6,653 nucleotides of DNA, from NCBI GenBank assembly GCA_913046805.1, contig CAJWTA010000062.1:1-6653 (forward strand). The letters run 5' to 3'. Position numbers and translations under genes: made by a program. Each line of letters starts with the position of its first letter. Position 1 is the stretch's first letter. Below are positions 1-6,155 of this stretch, one piece after another. The notes below the pieces were generated by a model. That model did no database searches. It was not told the DNA's origin and was given only the letters and a program-made list of their open reading frames with translations. Source of the DNA: an uncultured Fidelibacterota bacterium. GTDB lineage: Bacteria; Marinisomatota; Marinisomatia; Marinisomatales; TCS55.

Positions 1-230
1 TGCATTTGAACTATAACAACATCAGATGCCTGTATTGAGTTTTGATCGAACTTGTCGTTTTCAATTAGTTTATTCAAATACATTTCAATAAACTTTCTAT
101 TTAATTGTGGATCTGCAACTTCCCAGCTGATCAAGTTCTGCTGAGCATTACCAATACCTCCAATCAACATTGCAACGACAAGTAAAGTATTTTTTGTTTT
201 CTTAATCAAAATATTCAAATTCATTTTCAT
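1..230 (-). CDS. Exported protein, N-terminal part only (cut by window edge)
   Basis: The frame is open from a stop at 237-239 to the left edge, giving about 75 residues. It begins MKMNLNILIKKTKNTLL and has a textbook signal peptide: lysines, then a hydrophobic core (LLVVAMLIGGIG), then a GNA cleavage site before QQ. The product should be periplasmic or outer-membrane. The mature part starts QNLISWEVADPQLNRKFIEM and is not recognised. Three in-frame ATGs lie at 234-236, 228-230 and 222-224. None has a strong Shine-Dalgarno, though a GAG seven bases before the 222-224 ATG slightly favours that one. Every choice starts inside the preceding GldM-like gene (23 to 35 bp overlap), which implies translational coupling. 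It sits where gldN follows gldM in type IX loci, and the SWEVADPQLNR stretch faintly recalls the WExIDLNER region of GldN. That is too weak to name it; a secretin or TPR protein is also possible. Confidence 0.75.
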   Translation of the reverse strand, partial: MKMNLNILIKKTKNTLLVVAMLIGGIGNAQQNLISWEVADPQLNRKFIEMYLNKLIENDKFDQNSIQASDVVIVQM

Positions 231-1596
231 ACTCATTTAATAAACCATATTTATCTTTAATTTTAAGTTTTACGCTTTGTATTCCACCATAAGCCGGTCT
301 GGAAATTGAAAGTCTATACCTGGTAAGCTTCCTATTCCCGTATTTTTCACTACCAATCTCTATCATCTTACCGCTAATTCCTCCAATTGGAAATAACTTA
401 TCGACCGCATTTGATTTACCATAGGTTATAACCTCAAGTGTAAGTTCGTTAGTATCGGGCCTGCGTTTAAAATCAACGCTTGGGATTGGTAGTTCTTTGA
501 CCTTAACTGTGTGAGTTAAATCTTTTAAAGGCAATCCGTCAACAAGCGTTTCAAATGTCAAGCTTCCAGTGGTTTTGTATGGACCGACGGACATCGATGA
601 TGTTTCAACAAGCCTCTTTTTGTCTCCAAATGAGCTGCTCAACCTTATCGATACACGATCACGCGAAATTGATTTTACACGCATATCAAAATTATACTTT
701 TCACTTGTATAGATTTCATCTATCTCTTGCTCTTCTGCCCACTGAGGCTCTATGACGACAACTCTTGCTTTTGTTGTAACGACCTTGCTATCGCTCTTTC
801 TAATTCCAGTAACTTCGATCGTTCCGCCCTGGTTTGTTGAGGTGCCCATCAGCATTGATCTTGGTGTTCCTTGTTCAAGGCTAGTTACCATGTCTGCGCC
901 TCTTGAAACCGAAACCTCAAAATCTTTATTAGAATAAACTCCTCCTACCGTTACTGGAACTTCCCACTTCAAGCCTTTGAGAACAGTGTATCTTTTCTTA
1001 TCAAACAAAACAAAGAAATCTGTTCTTTGACCTTCTAAAGGTACAGGCGTTATAAATGCATCTAATTCTCTTGAAACATTAAACGATCCCTCTCTCCTAA
1101 CTTTGTCTGATATATTTTTTTCTATTTTTTTTGCTATTTCTTCACTTCCAAAAATTTTCGACCACTCATTCATTGTTTCTGCTGAAATCTCCGGCTTAAA
1201 TCCTATCATTAACTGTACATTAAACCGTTTGTCTTGATATATATCAAAATCAGATAAAGGTATTTCAGCAACATAAGACCCTTCTTTCTCAGTAGTTTTT
1301 GATGTTACAGTATATTGAGCGCTGGAAACACTTGTGTCGTTTAAGGTGAAAGTTGCCTCTACAGAGGCCGAGTTTTCTTCATATTCCCCATCTAGGTTAA
1401 AAGTAAATTTATATAACGAGTCCGAGTTTAGGGAATTGATATTATCAACACGCACCATTGATTCTAATTTATCTTTTGCAACCTCAAGAAGGATGTCATT
1501 TTGGCGACGCATGTATTCACCCAACTCGCCTTCAATAGCAAAAATACTAAGAATGGCACCCAAATTAATAAGGAAGTATACTTCTACTTTTTTCAT
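202..1596 (-). CDS. GldM-like periplasmic motor/stator partner protein (tentative)
   Basis: The 464-residue product has a short cytoplasmic start (MKKVE), one hydrophobic helix at about residues 6-21 that runs into acidic residues (E22, E24), a helical stretch to about 45, and then a long beta-rich region with no further membrane segment. This is the topology of GldM/PorM, which is about 510 residues: one helix that packs against GldL, followed by stacked periplasmic domains that carry motor movement to the outer membrane. Local patterns fit loosely. The segment around 192-284 (VLFDKKRYTVLKGLKWEVPV to ARVVVIEP) recalls the GldM domain built on VLDKxxYxxGxxV and ending in a VVVxP strand. The gene lies 8 bp after the GldL-like gene, matching gldL-gldM order. 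No strong Shine-Dalgarno precedes the ATG. No enzyme motif is visible. An unrelated Ig-like or adhesin-type envelope protein is the alternative; the gene itself is secure, the family call about even. Confidence 0.55.
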   Translation of the reverse strand: MKKVEVYFLINLGAILSIFAIEGELGEYMRRQNDILLEVAKDKLESMVRVDNINSLNSDSLYKFTFNLDGEYEENSASVEATFTLNDTSVSSAQYTVTSKTTEKEGSYVAEIPLSDFDIYQDKRFNVQLMIGFKPEISAETMNEWSKIFGSEEIAKKIEKNISDKVRREGSFNVSRELDAFITPVPLEGQRTDFFVLFDKKRYTVLKGLKWEVPVTVGGVYSNKDFEVSVSRGADMVTSLEQGTPRSMLMGTSTNQGGTIEVTGIRKSDSKVVTTKARVVVIEPQWAEEQEIDEIYTSEKYNFDMRVKSISRDRVSIRLSSSFGDKKRLVETSSMSVGPYKTTGSLTFETLVDGLPLKDLTHTVKVKELPIPSVDFKRRPDTNELTLEVITYGKSNAVDKLFPIGGISGKMIEIGSEKYGNRKLTRYRLSISRPAYGGIQSVKLKIKDKYGLLNEYENEFEYFD

Positions 1597-1604
1597 GGCT
1601 TTAT

Positions 1605-2057
1605 CTAACTATCTAAAGCTTTGTTCAAAATTTTACTAATCTCTTTATGGATTTCTTTTTGAACGCTACCTTTAACCAATTTATTTACTCCATCACTGAG
1701 AGTCTCAATCTTTTTATTATGATCTCTTAGCTCATCTTTGAGCCCTGCCACAGCGCTTGTAAGCGCAGAAGCTGAATCTTTATCCATTTTGCTTACTGTC
1801 CCAGCAGCCTCAGAGGCGCTTACTTTTGATTCGCCACCTCCATCAGGACCTAGGTTGTATATGCTTTGTGCATAAAAAATCAATAGAACAAACTCTAGTA
1901 TAAGAGCTGCTATAGAAAGATAGGTCATAATCCCTATGTGCTCTGGATCAAGTGTTGCAAAGATTGATCTAAAACCTACAATCACTAGTAGAAAAGCAGC
2001 ACCGCCATATACTAAAGCGGTACGAGCGTTTATGTCATTTCTTAGTTTAAAATTCAT
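1605..2057 (-). CDS. GldL-like two-helix inner-membrane motor protein (tentative)
   Basis: The 150-residue product has two membrane helices, about 13-33 and 42-64, joined by a short loop (ATLDPEHIG), then a Gly/Ser/Ala-rich linker and a cytoplasmic amphipathic helix at about 98-148. The pattern YGGAAFLLVIVG in helix 1 resembles the YGxGAAVVIxGALFK start of GldL. Helix 2 carries a buried acid, Glu55, in LILEFVLLIFYA, matching the position of the functionally important glutamate in GldL (xxTEAxIFxxSAFEP). In GldLM motors five GldL subunits surround two GldM helices and proton flow drives rotation; a buried glutamate is what such a motor needs. At 150 residues it is shorter than GldL (about 215), with a shortened tail, and it lacks the FEP motif after helix 2. 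The ATG has a good AGAGG ribosome site five bases upstream, the best in the window, fitting independent translation after the intergenic gap. An unrelated small two-helix protein cannot be excluded. Confidence 0.6.
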   Translation of the reverse strand: MNFKLRNDINARTALVYGGAAFLLVIVGFRSIFATLDPEHIGIMTYLSIAALILEFVLLIFYAQSIYNLGPDGGGESKVSASEAAGTVSKMDKDSASALTSAVAGLKDELRDHNKKIETLSDGVNKLVKGSVQKEIHKEISKILNKALDS

Positions 2058-2187
2058 TTTTACCTCTGATGATTAACGTTTATATAATTATTTATAGTTT
2101 AGCACATTGAAAAATAGTTGCTCATTCAATCTTAGAACATAGTTTAAATCAAATGATCAGCATACTACTGCAAAAACACGCATCGCT
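2058..2187 (-). promoter_or_regulatory. Intergenic region: ribosome site, possible second promoter and inverted repeat
   Basis: This is the only real gap in the gene string, between the PilO/PilP-like and GldL-like genes. It ends with a clear Shine-Dalgarno (minus strand AGAGG, plus-strand 2063-2067) five bases before the GldL-like ATG. Upstream is a very AT-rich stretch (minus strand CTATAAATAATTATATAAACG, about 2075-2096) that could hold a -10 element such as TATAAA, but no convincing -35 hexamer at the right spacing was found. A 6-bp inverted repeat, ATTGAA at 2106-2111 and TTCAAT at 2125-2130 with a 13-base centre, sits just upstream of that stretch and might be an operator. No hairpin followed by a T-run is seen, so read-through from the upstream genes is likely and a second promoter is only possible. 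Confidence 0.35.
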
Positions 2188-3165
2188 CTAATTATTTATG
2201 TCGGTGCTGTACAGTTTACCTTTATATTCAAAATACGCTTGACCGCTACGTCGTGCTTTTACAAACTCTTCTTTAAATCCAGTGGTTTCAATTTGAGAAG
2301 TTGCTCCGGTTTCTAGTTGAAGGACTATGCTCTTTTTTGAGCTTGATAGCGTAACGCTGTTACTTGTGATATCTTTAATTGTATAGATGTCCAACACAGA
2401 CCCTTCTTTGTATGTTTTGCCGTTAATTATAACTGAAGGATTTGCAGTTAGTTTAACCCCAGTTAAATAGTAAGCACGATTATTGGGTTTAGGTTTTGAA
2501 ATTTTCTTTGGTTTTAAAAATATGTTTTTACCCCAATTTAAATTTCTATAGGATATATCATTGTTTACGGTAGGAGTATTTCGTATAACCTTATCAAAAT
2601 TTATATTTAGGACATCGGAACTTTTTAAAGGTTTAGATATGTAGTTGTAAAACGTAAAATACCCTGAAACTTTTGAACTAGTTATTCTATTAATCTTCAT
2701 AGAGTTTAGCATAAAGCCAGACTCAAATAAATCGTCTAAGAGCTTACCAAAGTTCAAAAAAGTGCCACTTGCTTTGAGATTTATTGTAAAGCGCTCTACG
2801 GTACGATCATATTTTTCGAAAGCACCTTGTGGCGCTGCAAGATTGTTTTTTAATTCAGAGGTTAACTCTGATACAGTTATTCTATACGCTTTACACTTGT
2901 CTTTGATCTCATTGATTGACTCCAAATAATCAACATCACTTTCAAAGCTCTTAGAAAGCTGTTCGAGATATTTTATATTTTCATTGTTGCTTGCTAATAG
3001 GTCTGGAATCTTGACGGACTGAAAATCTGCAAGCAAAACTTTGTTATCAATATATAGCAAGCGGTCGTCGATTGACTTAATACTTATCAACGCAATGTAA
3101 TTGTATGCTACAAACCCTAAGATAATTGCTATTTGAACTACTCTTTTGGTTCTATTATTCTTCAT
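2188..3165 (-). CDS. PilO-like protein fused to a PilP/GspC-type HR domain
   Basis: The 325-residue product appears to be two alignment-complex components in one chain. Residues 1-8 are basic and cytoplasmic; 9-29 form one membrane helix. Residues 30-115 are helical and probably coiled coil. Residues 122-172 (RFTINLKASGTFLNFGKLLD then FMLNSMKINRI) have the PilO signature of a beta strand, a glycine, a helix and a second strand, as in its ferredoxin-like fold. After a basic, proline-containing linker (about 213-230), residues 232-285 (YYLTGVKLTANPSVIINGKT, then a KEGS turn, an IKDI strand and VTLSSS) match the small beta domain of PilP, GspC and MshK, which docks to the secretin in pilus and type II systems. 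Residues 297-323 form a separate tail motif (FVKARRSGQAYFEYKGKLYS). The ATG overlaps the PilN-like stop by 4 bp, matching the canonical pilN-pilO-pilP order. The domain calls are by pattern, not search; a GspM-type origin for the first half is possible. Confidence 0.68.
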   Translation of the reverse strand: MKNNRTKRVVQIAIILGFVAYNYIALISIKSIDDRLLYIDNKVLLADFQSVKIPDLLASNNENIKYLEQLSKSFESDVDYLESINEIKDKCKAYRITVSELTSELKNNLAAPQGAFEKYDRTVERFTINLKASGTFLNFGKLLDDLFESGFMLNSMKINRITSSKVSGYFTFYNYISKPLKSSDVLNINFDKVIRNTPTVNNDISYRNLNWGKNIFLKPKKISKPKPNNRAYYLTGVKLTANPSVIINGKTYKEGSVLDIYTIKDITSNSVTLSSSKKSIVLQLETGATSQIETTGFKEEFVKARRSGQAYFEYKGKLYSTDINN

Positions 3166-4598
3166 GATCTTAGGTCAATTGTAAAAATTAAACCTGATTT
3201 TGGCAGGGCTTTTTGGTCTCTAACAATTACTCTTTTAATTGTTTTTTGATCTCGCATATCTTTTACGTACTTATTAAATGTTTTTGTAGCAACAGATTGA
3301 CTTCCTGATACTTCACCTTTGAGTGAAAAGCCAAGAGAATTGTCTTCATTAATTGAATAGATCATCTCCTCCATTATGATTGATTTCGGAGTAATCGACG
3401 AAAGAAGCTTTGATATAAAAATAGCTTTACGGGCATTTTGTGAATCAACATTTTTAGTGTTTCTAATTTGATTACCAACTATTTTTCCAGCAACCAGTTG
3501 AAGCTTTCGCTCCTTGATTGGTAGCTCGCTATTCAAATTTCTTAGTTTAATATAATTTTGCGACGTGAAATAAATTATACCAATGAGTATTGCTGTATAA
3601 ATGATGATTTCAAAAAGTAGCTTAATAGGCGAGGTTCTTTTTTGCGGTTCAGATTTCTCTTTTAACTCATTTTTGGTGTTTTCTTCAATTTCACCATTTT
3701 CCCAAAGATCTTTTTCATCTGGATTAATTTCCTCTTCGAGCTCTTCCTGAAGGAAGTCGGATCCTTCAATATTTCGATTTAACTCATTAATTCCTTTTAC
3801 GACATCTGGCTGTGCATCTTCTAGGGCTTTTCTATGTTGTTCAATATCAATTTTTAAATCAACATCTACAATCTTTTTATCGTAAATATCGTATTTGTCT
3901 ATCTCTCCGTTAAGCCACTCGTGATAACCCTCATCTTTTTGTCCAGTGACTTGCGCCTCATCAATAGTCATCTGCATTTTTTTAAGTGATTTTTTTGCGC
4001 GATTTAGATCTTTCCTAAGCAATGTGTATTTTGCGTTATCTATCGTTTTCTCAAAATCTGTAATAGCCGCTTGAACACGGTCTTTACTTGCTTTGACAGA
4101 CCTTTGAATTCGTTTTTTTTGTAAACGGTTGTGAAATATATTTATTTTATTGTGGTGAGAGTTCCAAAGCGATCTTTTTTCAGAGGTTTCACTCGACTCC
4201 GATTTAAGATTAAATACAACATCGCTGTATCTTTTAATTTCTCTTTCAATAGCAATGAAGTCATTAGATGTGGCGTCTTCATTTACATTGGCTAGCATGG
4301 ATGCAACATTGGTTTCTGCATTAGTCAGTTTTAGCTTAAAGAGCTGCGCTTTTTGCTCCTCAAGGTTGTTTTTAACATCGCTTAAAAACTTGGCATAGAC
4401 TTCATCTTTATTTGCTAACTCTTTTCCATCCTCAATTATCTTTTCTAGTTTTTCTATAGACTCCGTTACGCTTTGAAAATCTTGGACATTGCTTATTTCT
4501 TCTTTTTTTAAGTTTTTATCATCCACCTTATAACTGTCTATTAAGCCTTTATGAATAGAGTTTGTGTCGATTGCTGTTTTTTGAGTTTTCTTTTTCAT
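3162..4598 (-). CDS. PilN-like inner-membrane protein with a long cytoplasmic coiled-coil region
   Basis: The 478-residue product has, at residues 1-320, a strongly charged Lys/Glu/Asp-rich helical region without a hydrophobic segment, expected to be cytoplasmic and largely coiled coil. One membrane helix follows at about 326-346 (LLFEIIIYTAILIGIIYF). Residues 350-390 form a short periplasmic helix, and 390-478 a compact alpha/beta domain: a helix (KAIFISKLLSSITPKSIIME), then FSLKGEVSGSQSVATKTFNK and a final VIVRDQ/FTIDLRS strand pair. That C-terminal layout, with strand-Gly-x-helix-strand, is the ferredoxin-like fold of PilN and GspL. PilN pairs with PilO in the periplasm and its short cytoplasmic tail binds PilM. 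Here the tail is replaced by some 320 residues, so the protein is well over twice the usual 180-200. The start overlaps the ParA stop by 4 bp and the stop overlaps the next start by 4 bp. I am fairly sure of the C-terminal class and do not recognise the N-terminal region. Confidence 0.65.
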   Translation of the reverse strand: MKKKTQKTAIDTNSIHKGLIDSYKVDDKNLKKEEISNVQDFQSVTESIEKLEKIIEDGKELANKDEVYAKFLSDVKNNLEEQKAQLFKLKLTNAETNVASMLANVNEDATSNDFIAIEREIKRYSDVVFNLKSESSETSEKRSLWNSHHNKINIFHNRLQKKRIQRSVKASKDRVQAAITDFEKTIDNAKYTLLRKDLNRAKKSLKKMQMTIDEAQVTGQKDEGYHEWLNGEIDKYDIYDKKIVDVDLKIDIEQHRKALEDAQPDVVKGINELNRNIEGSDFLQEELEEEINPDEKDLWENGEIEENTKNELKEKSEPQKRTSPIKLLFEIIIYTAILIGIIYFTSQNYIKLRNLNSELPIKERKLQLVAGKIVGNQIRNTKNVDSQNARKAIFISKLLSSITPKSIIMEEMIYSINEDNSLGFSLKGEVSGSQSVATKTFNKYVKDMRDQKTIKRVIVRDQKALPKSGLIFTIDLRS

Positions 4599-5416
4599 CT
4601 GGTCTTTTTCGTCTTAGATATATATCTATTAATTGCTAAAGCTACACTGTCATAATTTTTTTCAATAAGATGGCCCGGATTAAATTCATGAATAGATTTT
4701 CTATTGCTGTGTGATTTGGACACCACCGTTGAGTAGCCAATGGTGGTTTTGAACACTCCAGCTTTAAACTCTGAAGCTGCTATTTTTTTCATTTCTATTG
4801 AATGCGATGAGCCATTTACAAATTTTGTCATAAGGACAGGTAGTGGTTTAATTTTTGGATTCAACTTTCTTACATCTTCCATTATCTTTTCGCTCACTAT
4901 CCTAGCATCAAGCGACCATTGATCCTCCGCGCTCAATACATACCAATACCAATTACTAGTTAATAGGGCATTGAGGGTTAAAACAGAGGATTTTTGAGGA
5001 GGAGTATCAATAATTATAAAGTCAAAATCTGTCTTCAATTTTTTGTTAAAAAAATGATCAAAAAGTTTAAACACATTTAAATCTAATAGCGATTTAATTT
5101 CTCCTTCAGTACTATCAAGCATCAGTGTTGATGATAATAGTTTAATATTAGGATTTCTAGTATCTACTATATAGTCAATAGCACTGTCACCAGCTGATTT
5201 GAGGAGGTTTGTAACGTGTCTTCCATCTTCAATTACATCTTCTTGATAATTTTTGGCTAGACTAGAAGACGTATTAGCCTGAGCATCAAGATCACAAACA
5301 AGCACATTGCATTTGGAGCTTGCCAAGCTCCAAGCAATATTGATAGCTGTTGTAGATCTACCAACACCTCCTTTATTACAAACCAGTGTAATGATTTGGG
5401 TCTTTTTTGTTGCCAT
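4595..5416 (-). CDS. ParA/MinD-family P-loop ATPase with altered Walker A
   Basis: The 273-residue product covers the full ParA fold. The deviant Walker A is at residues 14-22 (NKGGVGRST), with signature lysine K15 present but the usual P-loop lysine changed to R20. The A' motif is DLDAQANTS at 42-50, with D44 at the hydrolytic aspartate position. Walker B is DFIIIDTPP at 132-140. The C-terminal part (VFKTTIGYSTVVSKSH, then SIHEF and a final amphipathic helix) matches plasmid and chromosomal ParA. There is no N-terminal helix-turn-helix, so it is the small ParA/Soj size, and no parB-like gene follows. Such ATPases dimerise on ATP and position DNA, chemoreceptor clusters, flagella, pili or carboxysomes. 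Here it lies 8 bp after the pilin-like gene and overlaps the PilN-like start, so I infer a positioning role for the envelope complex, perhaps through the long PilN-like cytoplasmic region. Family membership is very secure. Confidence 0.93.
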   Translation of the reverse strand: MATKKTQIITLVCNKGGVGRSTTAINIAWSLASSKCNVLVCDLDAQANTSSSLAKNYQEDVIEDGRHVTNLLKSAGDSAIDYIVDTRNPNIKLLSSTLMLDSTEGEIKSLLDLNVFKLFDHFFNKKLKTDFDFIIIDTPPQKSSVLTLNALLTSNWYWYVLSAEDQWSLDARIVSEKIMEDVRKLNPKIKPLPVLMTKFVNGSSHSIEMKKIAASEFKAGVFKTTIGYSTVVSKSHSNRKSIHEFNPGHLIEKNYDSVALAINRYISKTKKTR

Positions 5417-5424
5417 GATAGAAT

Positions 5425-6144
5425 TTACTTAAAAATAGAGGAATTTTCTGAGGAAGTTATTTTTCCATTTTCTTGTACTATAATTTCCGTATTAAGCCTT
5501 AAATCGTTTCCAATTTCATACCGGTGGTCATCGTTGCCACCGTCCCATTTTTTCTTATTCATAAAAAAGTCACTCTCTAAACAAACGCTGATTTCATAGG
5601 AATTTGTTATGATATCCGACTTATATACGACGACACAATCAATTGGATAATTTGATTTTTTAGCAATGAAATTTAAAGTGTCATTTAGCTGGGTTGAGGA
5701 AATATCACTATTAAAATTTTCTAGCGTGTCTGATGTTGAGGGTTGGTTATATGTTAAATTGAAATAATTTAACATATCTGTTTTGATTTTGTCATAGCTT
5801 GATTTAAGAGTGTCAGTATCTAATGATTTGATAAAACCAGAGTAAATAGAACTTAAATTATCAATTGTATCATCGATTTTAACTGTAGCGCTTAATGAAA
5901 TAGGGTCCTTCATAACACTGTTCAAAATCTGTTCTTCATAGAGCATGGTAGCTATATCAAATTCATTTCCAGATTCAGGAAGTGTTCCATAGGTCATTTT
6001 ATAGTATTGTATAGATTTAGAAAGATTAGAAGCATTTTCTAATCTAGCATAATCACGGGTGATTTTACTTAACTCAGAAGATAAAAAAAGCATTGAAAGA
6101 GCAATAGATAGAAAAACTATTGATCTAATAACGAATTTAAACAA
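5425..6144 (-). CDS. Pilin-like membrane-anchored protein without a prepilin peptidase site
   Basis: The 239-residue product starts at a TTG. It has one N-terminal hydrophobic helix (about 5-22, VIRSIVFLSIALSMLFLSSE) continuing into a polar helix (LENASNLSKSIQYYKMTYGT, then LPESG). That step, a long helix followed by YYKxxYGxLPxSG, is typical of type II pseudopilins and minor pilins. The C-terminal part (SYEISVCLES, then DGGNDDHRYEIGNDL at 201-215) resembles the end of many pseudopilin-like proteins, where a YEIS/YELS strand is followed by a DGG loop and a RYExG strand. The Gly-Phe-Thr-Leu-Ile-Glu cleavage motif is missing, so the helix is probably an uncleaved anchor with the rest in the periplasm. 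C170 and C188 could form a disulphide. About 80 residues (84-165) lie between the two pilin-like parts. No ATG lies in frame upstream before a TAG at 6154-6156. It is one base after the zinc-ribbon gene. Confidence 0.6.
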   Translation of the reverse strand: MFKFVIRSIVFLSIALSMLFLSSELSKITRDYARLENASNLSKSIQYYKMTYGTLPESGNEFDIATMLYEEQILNSVMKDPISLSATVKIDDTIDNLSSIYSGFIKSLDTDTLKSSYDKIKTDMLNYFNLTYNQPSTSDTLENFNSDISSTQLNDTLNFIAKKSNYPIDCVVVYKSDIITNSYEISVCLESDFFMNKKKWDGGNDDHRYEIGNDLRLNTEIIVQENGKITSSENSSIFK

Positions 6145-6155
6145 ATCAATTGCCT
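6142..6155 (-). promoter_or_regulatory. Ribosome site deciding a TTG start
   Basis: On the minus strand an AGG (plus-strand 6153-6155) lies eight bases before the TTG at 6142-6144. It sits inside the last codons of the zinc-ribbon gene, whose TGA is at 6146-6148, so the two genes are probably translationally coupled. The only other codons between the upstream in-frame TAG and this TTG are GCA, ATT and GAT, leaving TTG as the most reasonable start. Starting there also places the hydrophobic helix right at the N-terminus, as expected for a pilin-like protein. Confidence 0.5.

Noticed and set aside
555..937. Two plus-strand open frames (555-755 and 752-937) opposite the GldM-like gene
   Set aside because: They lie fully antisense to a long, coherent coding frame, show no domain pattern and have no convincing ribosome site; they look like shadows.
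1334..1639. Plus-strand open frame of about 100 codons
   Set aside because: Antisense to the start of the GldM-like gene and the end of the GldL-like gene, both better supported by topology and operon spacing.
2161..2187. Eight-codon minus-strand reading frame (MRVFAVVC) just after the PilO/PilP-like stop
   Set aside because: No ribosome site and nothing suggesting regulation such as a run of rare or identical codons; most likely chance.
4722..4747. Inverted repeat ACCACC/GGTGGT with a 14-base loop
   Set aside because: Lies inside the ParA coding sequence in the conserved IGYSTVV region and has no T-run; probably chance from Val/Thr/Gly codons.
4595..5416. A plasmid or chromosome partition locus built on ParA
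   Set aside because: No ParB-like gene follows, no repeated centromere-like sites are visible, and the ATPase is translationally coupled to a PilN-like membrane gene.
5522..5542. Inverted repeat CGGTGG/CCACCG with a 9-base loop, hairpin-like
   Set aside because: Inside the pilin-like gene at the DGG-to-RYEIG segment, about 100 bases before its stop and not followed by a T-run, so not a terminator.
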